Below the pieces are notes generated by a model. It did no database searches, was not told the origin of the DNA, and saw only the letters and a list, made by a program, of their open reading frames with translations. The position numbers and the translations under genes are program-made. From Sphingomonas sp. (GTDB lineage Bacteria > Pseudomonadota > Alphaproteobacteria > Sphingomonadales > Sphingomonadaceae): 64,000 nucleotides of DNA. The stretch spans positions 1 through 64,000 of the forward strand of contig NZ_JAIESM010000041.1 in NCBI RefSeq assembly GCF_019746015.1, given 5' to 3'. This document shows positions 8,201 to 16,620 of the stretch, piece after piece (the stretch's first letter is position 1; every line of letters starts with the position of its first letter).

Positions 8201-8626
8201 ATGGCAGGCATGGGCATGGCGCGACGGATATTGGCCTATGGCGCGGCGCTGGCGACGGCGGCGGTGGCGCTCGCCACGGTTGAATATCAGCGGCTGGTGC
8301 GGCCGGCCGCTGGCGACATGGCACTGTTTGTGATCGCGGCCGGCTTTCTGGCGCTGGGGGTATGGATCGGCGCGCGGGTGCTCGGCCATCCGGTGCCGCG
8401 CGCGCCGGGCAATCCGGCGGCGCAGGCCGGGCTAGGCATCAGTGCGCGCGAGCGGCGCGTGCTCGACCTGCTGGCGGCGGGACAGTCGAACAAGGAGATT
8501 GCCCGCACGCTCGGCATCTCGCCCAATACGGTGAAGACCCATGTCGCGCGGCTCTATGAAAAGCTGGGCGCGAAGCGGCGGACCGACGCGGTCGCACGGG
8601 CGCGGGGGCTGGGCCTGATCGACTGA
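8201..8626 (+). CDS. Membrane-anchored LuxR-type (GerE) transcriptional regulator
   Basis: About 141 residues. Two hydrophobic helices occupy the N-terminal half (ILAYGAALATAAVALATVEY and ALFVIAAGFLALGVWIGARV). A complete LuxR/GerE helix-turn-helix fills the C-terminal half (SARERRVLDLLAAGQSNKEI then TLGISPNTVKTHVARLYEKL). There is no receiver or autoinducer domain, so any signal must act through the membrane part or through the partner. Three near ATGs (8201, 8210, 8216) are possible starts; 8201 follows AGGGG closely. A DUF4199 membrane protein gene follows 96 bases later, a pairing that I recall from other sphingomonads. Confidence 0.82.
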   Translation: MAGMGMARRILAYGAALATAAVALATVEYQRLVRPAAGDMALFVIAAGFLALGVWIGARVLGHPVPRAPGNPAAQAGLGISARERRVLDLLAAGQSNKEIARTLGISPNTVKTHVARLYEKLGAKRRTDAVARARGLGLID

Positions 8627-8722
8627 AATCGCTGGCCGGATGCCCCAAATCACCCCTTTGGGCGATTGCGCCGGCGCGCGCGGTGCGCATCATCGCCGGC
8701 ATCACAACCGCGCAAAGGGGGC

Positions 8723-9280
8723 ATGGACATGATCAACCGCATGATCGCCTATGGGCTGGCCGCCGGGCTGCTGACGGGCGGCAACCTGTTCGTGACGCTG
8801 CTGCTGTGGCGCGGCGAGGATGTCGGCAGCAGCGGCGCGATCATCGGCTATACAGTGATGCTGCTGGCCTTTGCTGCGATCTTCGTCGCGGTGAAGCGCC
8901 AGCGCGATGTGGCGGGCGGCGGGGTGATCGGCTTCTGGCCGGCACTCGCGCTGGGGCTGGGGATCAGCGCGGTGGCCGGCATTGTCTATACGCTCGCCTG
9001 GGAAGCGGGGCTGGCAGTGACGGGCATCGACTTTGGCGGCGACTATGCGCGGGCGACCATTGCGGCGCGGCGCGCGGCCGGCGCCAGCGCGGCCGAACTG
9101 GCGAAGCTGACCGCCGAAATGAATGCCTTCCGCGCCAGCTATGCCAATCCGCTGATCCGCCTGCCGATGACCTTTGCGGAGATTTTCCCGGTCGGCGTGG
9201 TCGTCTCGCTGGTCGCAGCGGCGCTGCTGCGCAATCCCCGTTTCCTGCCGGCACGGCGCGCCGATGCCCGGCAGTCCTGA
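8723..9280 (+). CDS. DUF4199 family integral membrane protein
   Basis: A 185-residue membrane protein with four hydrophobic segments: about residues 6-25, 35-54, 66-88 and a last one near 150-172. Between the third and fourth is a soluble stretch rich in Ala, Arg and Glu. This pattern matches DUF4199, whose function is unknown. The start is fixed by AAAGGGGG upstream of ATG 8723. Its position behind the membrane LuxR regulator suggests that it is either the regulator's membrane partner or its target. A 17-bp hairpin follows the stop. Confidence 0.75.
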   Translation: MDMINRMIAYGLAAGLLTGGNLFVTLLLWRGEDVGSSGAIIGYTVMLLAFAAIFVAVKRQRDVAGGGVIGFWPALALGLGISAVAGIVYTLAWEAGLAVTGIDFGGDYARATIAARRAAGASAAELAKLTAEMNAFRASYANPLIRLPMTFAEIFPVGVVVSLVAAALLRNPRFLPARRADARQS

Positions 9281-9282
9281 GT

Positions 9283-9318
9283 CCATTCTCCCCTCCCGCC
9301 TGCGGGAGGGGAGAATGG
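9283..9318. terminator. Bidirectional hairpin between convergent genes
   Basis: A perfect 17-bp inverted repeat (arms 9283-9299 and 9302-9318, core CTCCCCTCCCGC) with almost no loop lies between the DUF4199 gene and the convergent E2 gene. The placement is that of a shared terminator. It also resembles the small CTCCCCTCCC-type repeats common between sphingomonad genes. Confidence 0.7.
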
Positions 9319-9341
9319 ACGCCACTCGCCTCTGGGCGTTC

Positions 9342-10625
9342 TCAATCCGCGAACAGCAGCACCGGCGTTTCGAGCAGTTTCTTCAGCGCCTGGACGAAGC
9401 TTGCCGCGTCCCAGCCATCCACCACGCGGTGGTCGCAGCTGATCGACAGGTTCATCAGCTTGGCGCGGACAATCTCGTCGCCCATGAACACCGGCCGTTC
9501 GACAATCTTGTTGGGGCCGATGATCGCCACTTCGGGCCGGTTGATGACCGGCGTCGTCGCGATCCCGCCCAGCGGCCCGAGCGAGGTGACGGTCAGCGTG
9601 GAGCCGGACAGTTCTTCGGACTTTGCCTTGCCGGTGCGCGCGGCCTCGGCCAGGCGGGCAATCTCGGCCGCCAGCTGCCACACATTCTTGTCCTGCGCGT
9701 CGCGGATCACCGGCACCATCAGCCCGGCATCGGTCTGCGCCGCCATGCCCAGATGGACGCGGCCATGGCGCGTCACCACGCCCGCCTCGTCATCATAGCG
9801 CGCGTTGATCATCGGAAAGTCGGGAATGGTGCGGCAGATCGCGACGATCAGCAGCGGCAGCATGGTCAGCTTCGGCCGGTTGCCGCGATTGGCGTTCAGG
9901 TCCGCGCGCACTGCCTCCAGCGCGGTCACGTCGATTTCGTCGACATAGGTGAAATGCGGGATGTGGCGCTTGGCGGCGGCCATATTCTCGGCAATGCGGC
10001 GGCGCATGCCGATCACCTTCACCGGCTGGTCGTCGCGCGCGCGGCTGGCATGCGGCGCGTGATAGCCCTGGCCGCTGCTGTAACGCAGATAGGCGTCGAG
10101 ATCGGCATGGCGGATGCGGTCGCCCTCGGCCGGCTTCACCTGTGCGAGGTCGATGCCGAGGTCCTTCGCGCGCGCCCGCACGGCGGGGGAGGCGAGCACC
10201 GGGAGGGCCGGGGCCGCCGGCGCTTCCGGGGCGGCGGGCGGCGGGGGCGGGGCAGGCGGCGCCTCCTGCACATCGCCCCCTCCACCCTGCTGCGCAGGGT
10301 CCCCCTCCCCGTGAACGGGGAGGATCGGAGTGCTGGCCGCCGCCTGTTCAGCGACGGGCTCCGCCTCGGCAGCTTCCGCGTCGCCCTCGGTTTCGATCAC
10401 CACCAGCATCGCGCCGATCGGCACCTGCTCTCCCACCTCGCCGGCCAGTTCGACCACCACGCCGGCGACCGGGCTTTCCATTTCCACGGTCGCCTTGTCG
10501 GTCATCATGTCGGCGATCTGCTGGTCTTCCTCCACCCGGTCGCCGACGGCGACGTGCCACGCCACAATCTCTGCCTCGGCAATGCCTTCGCCGATATCGG
10601 GCAGGCGGAAAGTGAAACGACCCAT
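9342..10625 (-). CDS. bkdB: Branched-chain 2-oxoacid dehydrogenase E2 (dihydrolipoyl acyltransferase)
   Basis: A 427-residue E2. Domains in order: lipoyl domain (residues ~1-80, lipoyl-Lys in the DKATVEME motif), an Ala/Pro-rich linker, the peripheral E3-binding domain (VRARAKDLGIDLAQVKP) and the catalytic acyltransferase core ending in SISCDHRVVDGWDA with catalytic His and Asp. It transfers the acyl group from E1 to CoA. Start at 10625 gives the canonical MGRFTFRLPDIGEG. The linker contains an in-frame copy of a palindromic intergenic repeat (10284-10322). E1beta and E1alpha lie upstream on the same strand; no E3 gene is in the window, so E3 must come from elsewhere. Confidence 0.93.
   Translation of the reverse strand: MGRFTFRLPDIGEGIAEAEIVAWHVAVGDRVEEDQQIADMMTDKATVEMESPVAGVVVELAGEVGEQVPIGAMLVVIETEGDAEAAEAEPVAEQAAASTPILPVHGEGDPAQQGGGGDVQEAPPAPPPPPAAPEAPAAPALPVLASPAVRARAKDLGIDLAQVKPAEGDRIRHADLDAYLRYSSGQGYHAPHASRARDDQPVKVIGMRRRIAENMAAAKRHIPHFTYVDEIDVTALEAVRADLNANRGNRPKLTMLPLLIVAICRTIPDFPMINARYDDEAGVVTRHGRVHLGMAAQTDAGLMVPVIRDAQDKNVWQLAAEIARLAEAARTGKAKSEELSGSTLTVTSLGPLGGIATTPVINRPEVAIIGPNKIVERPVFMGDEIVRAKLMNLSISCDHRVVDGWDAASFVQALKKLLETPVLLFAD
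10284..10322. repeat. Palindromic repeat embedded in frame in the E2 linker
   Basis: Two adjacent hairpins are visible: ACCCTGC (10284-10290) with GCAGGGT (10294-10300), and CTCCCCGT (10305-10312) with ACGGGGAG (10315-10322). On the minus strand the repeat is read as ILPVHGEGDPAQQGGGG in the flexible linker between lipoyl and E3-binding domains. This two-hairpin form is what one expects between genes in this group, not inside one. Confidence 0.75.
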
Positions 10626-10699
10626 CTGAACACTCCGTTCGTCTCGCGCGGGTGCCCCCACGCCATCATGTTGCGCGCTCGCCAGCTAGGGCGCGCCCG

Positions 10700-11761
10700 T
10701 CAATCCTTCAGCAGCTTCTTCAAGGCTTCGCCGATCCGCACGGGGCCGGGGAAATAGGCCCATTCCAGGCTGTGCGGATAAGGCGTGTCGAACCCCGTCA
10801 CCCGTGCGACCGGCGCTTCCAGATGATAGAAGCAGCGCTCCTGCACCAGCGCGGAAAGCTCTGCACCGAAACCGCTGGTGCGGGTGGCCTCATGCACCAC
10901 CATGCAGCGCCCGGTCTTCTTCACCGACGCCTCGATCGCCTCGATGTCGAGCGGCACCAGCGTGCGCAGGTCGATGATCTCCGCATCCACGCCGAGCGCC
11001 GCGGTCACCGCCACGCACACATGCACCATCGTGCCATAGGCCAGGATCGTCACGGCCTCGCCCGCGCGCACGACATTGGCCTGGCCCAGCGGAATGCGGT
11101 AATAGCCGCTGGGCACCGCGCCTGCCGGGTGCTGCGACCAGTTCTGCGCCGGCTGATCCCAATAGCCGTTGAACGGCCCGTTATAGAGGCGCTTGGGCTC
11201 GAAGAACACGACCGGGTCATTGTCCTCGATCGCGGCGATCAGCAGCCCCTTGGCATCATAGGGCGTGCTGGGGATCACCGTTTTCAGCCCCGCGACATGG
11301 GTGAAGATGCCTTCCGGGCTCTGGCTGTGTGTCTGGCCGCCGAAAATGCCGCCGCCCATGGGCGAGCGCACCGTGATCGGCGCGGTGAACTCGCCGGCCG
11401 AGCGATAACGCAGCCGTGCCGCCTCCGACACCAGCTGGTCCAGCCCGGGATAGATATAGTCGGCAAACTGGATTTCGGGCACGGGCCGCATGCCATAGGC
11501 GCCCATGCCGATCGCCACGCCGATGATGCCGCATTCGTTGATCGGCGTGTCGAACACGCGCGTCTTGCCATATTTGGCCTGCAGCCCGGCGGTTGCCCGG
11601 AACACCCCGCCGAAATAGCCGACATCCTCGCCCAGCACGACGACGCCCGGATCGCGCGCCATGGTGATGTCGAGCGCGGAATTGATCGCCTGGATCATGT
11701 TCATGCGGACGGTGTCGCCCGCGTCGCCGATCATCTCCGCCTCGATCATTTGTGCCGCCAT
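10700..11761 (-). CDS. bkdA2: Branched-chain 2-oxoacid dehydrogenase E1 beta subunit
   Basis: About 353 residues of the transketolase-like beta subunit (TINSALDITMARDP-type start, GEDVGYFGGVF motif, RSPMGGG, and a transketolase C-terminal domain). Together with E1alpha it binds thiamine diphosphate and decarboxylates branched-chain 2-oxoacids from Val, Leu and Ile. Two starts are possible: ATG 11761, used here, overlapping E1alpha by 16 bases, or ATG 11749, which gives a typical ATGA overlap with the E1alpha stop. Either means tight translational coupling. E2 follows 74 bases after the stop. Confidence 0.92.
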   Translation of the reverse strand: MAAQMIEAEMIGDAGDTVRMNMIQAINSALDITMARDPGVVVLGEDVGYFGGVFRATAGLQAKYGKTRVFDTPINECGIIGVAIGMGAYGMRPVPEIQFADYIYPGLDQLVSEAARLRYRSAGEFTAPITVRSPMGGGIFGGQTHSQSPEGIFTHVAGLKTVIPSTPYDAKGLLIAAIEDNDPVVFFEPKRLYNGPFNGYWDQPAQNWSQHPAGAVPSGYYRIPLGQANVVRAGEAVTILAYGTMVHVCVAVTAALGVDAEIIDLRTLVPLDIEAIEASVKKTGRCMVVHEATRTSGFGAELSALVQERCFYHLEAPVARVTGFDTPYPHSLEWAYFPGPVRIGEALKKLLKD

Positions 11762-13032
11762 GGCCGCCCCGATGCCTCTTCCTCTGCCAGCATCTGGTCG
11801 CGCTGCTCGCGCAGATGCCAGGGCAGTTCCTCGAACACGCCTTCGAACATCGTCTCGAACGGCTGGTGCAGGCCGTGGCCGAGAATGCCGTTGGTCTCCG
11901 CCTCCTTCTGCGCGGCCTTCACCATTTCGGCCAGTTCCTTGTCCTGCGCGGCATGGGCGTCCTCGTCCCATTCGCCAAGACCGATCAGATGGTCCTTCAG
12001 CCGGCGGATCGGGTCGCCCAGCGGCCAGGCGGTCGCTTCCGCGGCCGAGCGATAGGCGCTGGGGTCGTCGGAGGTCGAATGGCCCTCCGCGCGATAGGTG
12101 AACAGCTCGATCAGCGTCGGGCCATGGTTGGTACGCGCGCGCTCCGCCGCCCAGGCGGTGGCGGCATAGACGGCAAGCGCGTCATTGCCGTCAACGCGCA
12201 GGCCGGCAATGCCATAGCCCACCGCGCGCGCGGCAAAGGTGGTCGCCTCCGCCCCGGCAAAGCCCGAAAAGCTGGAAATCGCCCATTGGTTGTTGACGAC
12301 GTTCAGGATCACCGGCGCGCGATAGACGCTGGCAAAGGTGCAAGCGGAATGGAAATCGCCTTCTGCCGTCGATCCTTCGCCGCACCAGGTGGCGGCAATG
12401 CGCGTGTCGCCGCGCGCGGCCGACGCCATCGCCCAGCCCACTGCCTGCGGATATTGCGTGGCCAGGTTGCCGGAGATGGTGAAGAAGCTCGCTTCCTTCG
12501 ACGAATACATGATCGGCAGCTGCTTGCCGTCCAGCCGGTCGCCCTTGTTCGAATAGATCTGGTTCATCATGTCGACCAGCGACCAGTCGCGCGCGATCAG
12601 CAGCCCCTGCTGGCGATAGGAGGGGAAGCACATGTCGTCGCGGTCCAGCGCATAGGCGGCGGCGACCGCCACTGCTTCCTCGCCGGTGGACTTCATGTAG
12701 AAGCTGGTCTTGCCCTGGCGCTGGGCGCGGAACATGCGCTCATCAAACGCGCGGACCAGCGCCATGCTGCGCAGCATGCGCCGCAGCATGTCGGGCGACA
12801 GCTTGGGGTCCCACGGGCCGACGGCGCGGTCCTGCTCGTCGAGCACGCGGACCAGCGAATAGGCAAGGCCGGTAAAGCTCGACGGGTGGGCGCCGGTGTC
12901 CGGGCGCGGCTGGGCGCCGGCGGGCGGCACTTCCACATCCAGAAAGTCGACCGCGTCGCCGGGGCGGAAGCGCGGCTCCGGCACGTGCAGCGAAAGCGGC
13001 GGCAGATTGGCGCGCGGGTGGTCGCCGGACAT
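11746..13032 (-). CDS. bkdA1: Branched-chain 2-oxoacid dehydrogenase E1 alpha subunit
   Basis: A 428-residue E1alpha with the thiamine-diphosphate fingerprint ATWCGEGSTAEGDFHSA through VVNNQWAIS. The phosphorylation-loop equivalent TYRAEGHSTSDDPSAYR is present. The long N-terminal extension (about 75 residues before PKLSPDMLRRMLR) is typical of the branched-chain, not the pyruvate, E1alpha. AGGAGAG lies directly upstream of ATG 13032. First gene of an E1alpha-E1beta-E2 operon. The complex feeds branched-chain amino acid breakdown and supplies primers for branched fatty acids. Confidence 0.93.
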   Translation of the reverse strand: MSGDHPRANLPPLSLHVPEPRFRPGDAVDFLDVEVPPAGAQPRPDTGAHPSSFTGLAYSLVRVLDEQDRAVGPWDPKLSPDMLRRMLRSMALVRAFDERMFRAQRQGKTSFYMKSTGEEAVAVAAAYALDRDDMCFPSYRQQGLLIARDWSLVDMMNQIYSNKGDRLDGKQLPIMYSSKEASFFTISGNLATQYPQAVGWAMASAARGDTRIAATWCGEGSTAEGDFHSACTFASVYRAPVILNVVNNQWAISSFSGFAGAEATTFAARAVGYGIAGLRVDGNDALAVYAATAWAAERARTNHGPTLIELFTYRAEGHSTSDDPSAYRSAAEATAWPLGDPIRRLKDHLIGLGEWDEDAHAAQDKELAEMVKAAQKEAETNGILGHGLHQPFETMFEGVFEELPWHLREQRDQMLAEEEASGRPWRHK

Positions 13033-13157
13033 GCGCTCTCCTAAAAGGCGGGACTCAAGGGGCGGGCCACGCCCCGGCGCGCTTTGCGGCCGGCGTCATA
13101 AAATTTCAACGGGTTTTTGTGGTGGCGGCCGCCGCCGGCTCTGCCAGCCCGAAAAAC

Positions 13158-14063
13158 TCAGCGCCCGCCGAAATGGGCGAGTGCCGCGCGGGCAATCTCC
13201 TCGCCCCATTCCTGCACGAAATGGCCGCCGCCCTTGATCATCAGCGGCTCCGGGCAGCCGCGGATATTGGCCCGCAGCGCCGCCATCTGGGGCGGGCCGA
13301 GCACCGGATCGGCATCGCCCACCGCCATGAAGCAGGGACCGTCCCACTGGGTGGACCAGAACGCCACTGCCGCGCGGCCATAGGCGGCACCGGCCATGTC
13401 GGGGTCAACCGGCACCAGCGCCGGCCACACCTGAGCGCCCGCCTTGTAGCTGGCATCGGGATAGGGCGCGTCATAGGCGGCGATTTCGGCGGGCGTCAGG
13501 TGCGGCGTGCCGCGCGCGATGAGTGCGCCGATCGGCAGGTCGGGCGTCGACAGCGCATAGTTTTTCCACGCCATGAAGCCCGCGCCCGGCGACTGGCCGG
13601 TGCCGATGCCGGTGTTCATCACGATCAGCCGGGCAATGCGCGGCCGGATGCTCTCCGCGACGGGCAGCGTCAGGCCGATCAGCCCGCCCCAATCCTGCAC
13701 CACCAAAGTGATATTGGTCAGGTCCAGCCGCTCGATCAGCGCGATGATGTAGTTGCGGTGGAAGTCGAAGCTGTAATCTTCCTGCCGCACCGGCTTGTCG
13801 GAGCGGCCAAAGCCGAAAAAGTCGGGCGCCACCACCCGCGCGCCGCTGTCCAGAAATACCGGGATCATGCGGCGGTAGAGATAGCTCCAGCTCGGCTCGC
13901 CATGCAGGCACAGGAACACCTGCTCCGCGTCGCGCGGCCCCTCGTCGATGCGCGCGGCGCGCATCCCCTCATAGCCGGGCAGGTCGTCGATATAATGCGG
14001 TGCCCAGGGGAAGCCCGGCAGGTCGGCGAAACGCTCATCGGGGGTGCGCAGGGTGTCGATCAT
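13158..14063 (-). CDS. Haloalkane dehalogenase, subfamily I
   Basis: A 301-residue alpha/beta hydrolase. With the start at 14063 (product begins MIDTLRTPDERFADLPGFPW) the nucleophile is Asp124 and the halide-stabilising residue Trp125 in VVQDWGGLIG, the same numbers as in DhlA. A second halide Trp is likely Trp166 (GFMAWKNYA), the acid Asp252 (DADPVLG) and the base His281 (GGGHFVQEW). HGEPSW supplies the oxyanion-hole segment. These are the marks of HLD-I enzymes that hydrolyse haloalkanes to alcohols. GGAGAG precedes the ATG. A longer in-frame start at 14138 would add 25 unmatched residues. The natural substrate is unknown. Confidence 0.88.
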   Translation of the reverse strand: MIDTLRTPDERFADLPGFPWAPHYIDDLPGYEGMRAARIDEGPRDAEQVFLCLHGEPSWSYLYRRMIPVFLDSGARVVAPDFFGFGRSDKPVRQEDYSFDFHRNYIIALIERLDLTNITLVVQDWGGLIGLTLPVAESIRPRIARLIVMNTGIGTGQSPGAGFMAWKNYALSTPDLPIGALIARGTPHLTPAEIAAYDAPYPDASYKAGAQVWPALVPVDPDMAGAAYGRAAVAFWSTQWDGPCFMAVGDADPVLGPPQMAALRANIRGCPEPLMIKGGGHFVQEWGEEIARAALAHFGGR

Positions 14064-14132
14064 GGGGAGGCTCTCCGAATCGTTTTTTGCCATCATTGGC
14101 TTGGCGGATGCGATGGGCAAGTTGTGCGCATC

Positions 14133-14230
14133 CGTCATGCCGGACCTGTTCCGGCATCCACCGGTGCGCCGGGTGTGCCGCTTGCCGCCAAAAGCACCGC
14201 AGTGGACCCCGGCACAAGGCCGGGGTGACG
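14133..14230. repeat. REP-like composite palindromic element
   Basis: Two hairpins face each other: the left with GTCATGCCGGA and TCCGGCAT, the right with GACCCCGGC and GCCGGGGT, ending in GTGACG. Related copies lie at 44623-44719, 60973-61054 (inside ileS) and as a single arm at 20895-20930. It fills most of the gap between the dehalogenase and the FAA hydrolase genes. Confidence 0.75.
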
Positions 14231-14243
14231 CAAGCCTTCGCTG

Positions 14244-15251
14244 CTAAACCGCGACCACCGTCTGCTCGATCGCGCCGAAAATGCTGTGGTGGCGGTCATC
14301 CTCGGCCCAGATGCGCACGGTGTCGCCGGCCTTCAGGAACGGGGTGCGCGGCGCGCCCTCGGCAATGGTTTCCACCGTGCGGATTTCGGCAAGGCACGAA
14401 TAGCCGACGCCGCCCTGCGCAATCGGCCTGCCCGGGCCGCCATCCGCGCCCCGGTTGGAGACGGTGCCCGAGCCGATGATGGTGCCCGCGCCCAGCGCGC
14501 GCGTTTTCGCCGCATGCGCGATGAGGGTGCCGAAGTCGAAGGTCATGTCCACCCCCGCCTCCGCCCGGCCAAAGGGCTGGCCGTTCAGGTCGACGCACAG
14601 CCGGCGGTGGAGCTTGCCGCCCTGCCACCAGTCGCCAAGTGCATCGGGCGTCACGAACACCGGCGAAAAGGCGCTGGCGGGTTTCGACTGGAAAAAGCCG
14701 AAGCCCTTGGCCAGTTCGCCGGGAATGAGGTTGCGCAGCGACACATCGTTGGTGAGGCCGACCAGCCGGACCGCGGCGAGCGCTTCGTCGCGGCTGGCGC
14801 CCATCGCGACGTCGCCGGTCACCACCACCACTTCTGCTTCCAGGTCGCAGCCCCAGGCCTCGTCCTTCAGCGGAATCGGGTCGCGCGGCCCCAGAAACCC
14901 GTCCGACCCGCCCTGATACATCAGCGGATCGTGCCAGAAGCTGTCGGGCATTTCGGCGCCGCGCGCCTGCCGGACCAGCGCGACATGGTTCACATAGGCA
15001 GAGCCGTCCGCCCATTGATAGGCGCGCGGCAGCGGGGCGGCCGCGTCATGCTCGTGAAACCGCTCCAGCGGGATCGCCTGATGCGCCAGATCGGTCGCCA
15101 GCGCGGCAAGCGCGGGCTGCACCCGGTCCCAGTCATCCAGGGCGGCCTGCAGCGTCGGCGCGATATGGCCGGCATCGGCATACCAGGCCAGATCGTCCGA
15201 CACGACGACCAGACGCCCGTCGCGTCCATGTTTCAGGCTGGCCAGTTTCAT
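14244..15251 (-). CDS. Fumarylacetoacetate hydrolase family protein
   Basis: A 335-residue protein of the two-domain FAA hydrolase family. Features are SFWHDPLMYQGGSD and the metal-binding region DEAWGCDLEAEVVVVTGDV, followed by the SKPASAFSPVFVTPDALGD strand. Family members hydrolyse C-C bonds in fumarylacetoacetate (tyrosine breakdown) or related acyl-pyruvates. Start at 15251 is supported by AGGGAGAG and by the usual MKLASLKHGRDGRL beginning. A homogentisate dioxygenase is not adjacent, so tyrosine breakdown is only likely. The gene is divergent from the acyl-CoA dehydrogenase. Confidence 0.88.
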   Translation of the reverse strand: MKLASLKHGRDGRLVVVSDDLAWYADAGHIAPTLQAALDDWDRVQPALAALATDLAHQAIPLERFHEHDAAAPLPRAYQWADGSAYVNHVALVRQARGAEMPDSFWHDPLMYQGGSDGFLGPRDPIPLKDEAWGCDLEAEVVVVTGDVAMGASRDEALAAVRLVGLTNDVSLRNLIPGELAKGFGFFQSKPASAFSPVFVTPDALGDWWQGGKLHRRLCVDLNGQPFGRAEAGVDMTFDFGTLIAHAAKTRALGAGTIIGSGTVSNRGADGGPGRPIAQGGVGYSCLAEIRTVETIAEGAPRTPFLKAGDTVRIWAEDDRHHSIFGAIEQTVVAV

Positions 15252-15400
15252 ATCGCTCTCCCTTTTCCTATCCCTATCCCCGGGCGACGGGCGAAGTCGA
15301 GATGCGTTTGCGCCTCGGCCGCGCGCCCATACTGCCAAGGGGGATTGACCCGACCAGTTTCACCCAGCAACTTCTCCGCCAAACTTCACTGGAGAGAGAG

Positions 15401-16552
15401 ATGCTCGACACCCTGCCCGGCCGCTTTGCCTATAATCAGGACCATGAGGCGTTCCGCCAGACGGTGCGCCAGTTCCTGCAGAAGGAAGGCGTGCCCAACG
15501 TCAACAAATGGGAGCAGGACCGGCTGGTCCCCAAGGAATTCTGGCGCAAGGCGGGCGAGGTGGGCATGCTGTGCCCCACCGTGCCGGAGGCTTATGGCGG
15601 CCTGGGCCTGGACTTTGGCTATAACGGCATCGTCAATGAGGAGATGGCGTATCTGGGCGTGCCGGCCGGGTTCACGCTCCAGTCCGACATCGTGTGCGAC
15701 TATCTGGTCGCGTACGGCTCCGAAGAGCAGAAGGCGCAGTGGCTGCCGCGCCTCGTCTCCGGCGAGACGATCACCGCCATCGCGATGACCGAGCCGGGCA
15801 CCGGCAGCGACCTTCAGTCGATCCGCACCAGCGCGGTGAAGGACGGCAATCATTACGTCATCAACGGCAGCAAGACGTACATCACCAACGGCCAGAATGC
15901 CGATCTGATCCTGGTCGTCGCCAAGACCGACCCCGACGCCAAGCCCGCTTACAAGGGCATGTCGATCATCCTGGTGGAAAGCGACCGCGAGGGCTTCAAG
16001 CGCGGCCGCAAGCTCGACAAGATCGGCCAGGATGCGGCCGACACCAGCGAGCTGTTCTTCGAGGATGTGCGCGTGCCGATGACCAACTGCCTGGGGCAGG
16101 AAGGCATGGGCTTCATCTATCTGATGAGCCAGCTGCCGCAGGAGCGGCTGTCGATCGCCATCGGCACGCAGGCGAGCGCGCAAAAGGCATTCGACGAGAC
16201 GGTCGAGTTCACCAAGACGCGCAAGGCCTTTGCCGGCATGGTGTTCGATTTCCAGAACACCCGCTTCGTGCTGGCTGATCTGAAATCGAAGCTGCAGGTC
16301 GGCTGGGCGCATCTCGACTGGGCGATCAAGCGCCATCTGGCCAAGGAGCTGACGCCCACCGAAGGCGCCGCCGCCAAGCTGTGGCATACCGAGCTGCAAT
16401 GGGAAGTGATGGACAAATGCCTGCAGCTGCACGGCGGTGCGGGCTATATGAACGAATATCCCATCGCCCGCATGTGGCGCGCGGCGCGGGTCAGCCGGAT
16501 TTACGGCGGCACCAACGAGATCATGAAGGAACTGATCGGCCGCTCGCTCTGA
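15401..16552 (+). CDS. Acyl-CoA dehydrogenase (LCAD/IVD-like active site)
   Basis: A 383-residue FAD enzyme of the acyl-CoA dehydrogenase family: AMTEPGTGSDLQSI and the SKTYITNGQNADL flavin-binding segment, then the C-terminal helical domain. The C-terminal IYGGTNEIMK has Gly where MCAD and SCAD carry the catalytic Glu. As in long-chain and isovaleryl-CoA dehydrogenases, the base is probably the earlier Glu248 in LPQERLSIA. GGAGAGAGAG lies immediately before ATG 15401. It oxidises acyl-CoA to 2-enoyl-CoA; an isovaleryl- or branched-chain substrate would fit the nearby bkd operon, but that is inference. Confidence 0.93.
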   Translation: MLDTLPGRFAYNQDHEAFRQTVRQFLQKEGVPNVNKWEQDRLVPKEFWRKAGEVGMLCPTVPEAYGGLGLDFGYNGIVNEEMAYLGVPAGFTLQSDIVCDYLVAYGSEEQKAQWLPRLVSGETITAIAMTEPGTGSDLQSIRTSAVKDGNHYVINGSKTYITNGQNADLILVVAKTDPDAKPAYKGMSIILVESDREGFKRGRKLDKIGQDAADTSELFFEDVRVPMTNCLGQEGMGFIYLMSQLPQERLSIAIGTQASAQKAFDETVEFTKTRKAFAGMVFDFQNTRFVLADLKSKLQVGWAHLDWAIKRHLAKELTPTEGAAAKLWHTELQWEVMDKCLQLHGGAGYMNEYPIARMWRAARVSRIYGGTNEIMKELIGRSL

Positions 16553-16578
16553 CGCGGGCATCGTCCGAAGCCTGATCC

Positions 16579-16620
16579 GTCAACCGGATTGGACGAAAAA
16601 TGTCGTCCAATCCGGTTGAC
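16579..16620. repeat. Perfect 17-bp inverted repeat upstream of the amidohydrolase operon
   Basis: The arm GTCAACCGGATTGGACG (16579-16595) and its exact complement (16604-16620) are separated by the 8-base loop AAAAATGT. It lies 27 bases after the acyl-CoA dehydrogenase stop and 60 bases before the amidohydrolase start. It could terminate the first transcript or serve as an operator. The right arm plus the next base reads TTGACA, a possible -35, but no convincing -10 follows at 17 bases. Confidence 0.7.

Noticed and set aside
9283..9318. Possible CRISPR-like or direct repeat unit
   Set aside because: It is a single inverted repeat between convergent genes, with no array of spacers.
10652..12055. 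467-codon open frame on the plus strand
   Set aside because: It lies opposite the bkd E1 genes and has the His/Arg-rich composition of an antisense frame in high-GC DNA; the minus-strand proteins are clear family members.
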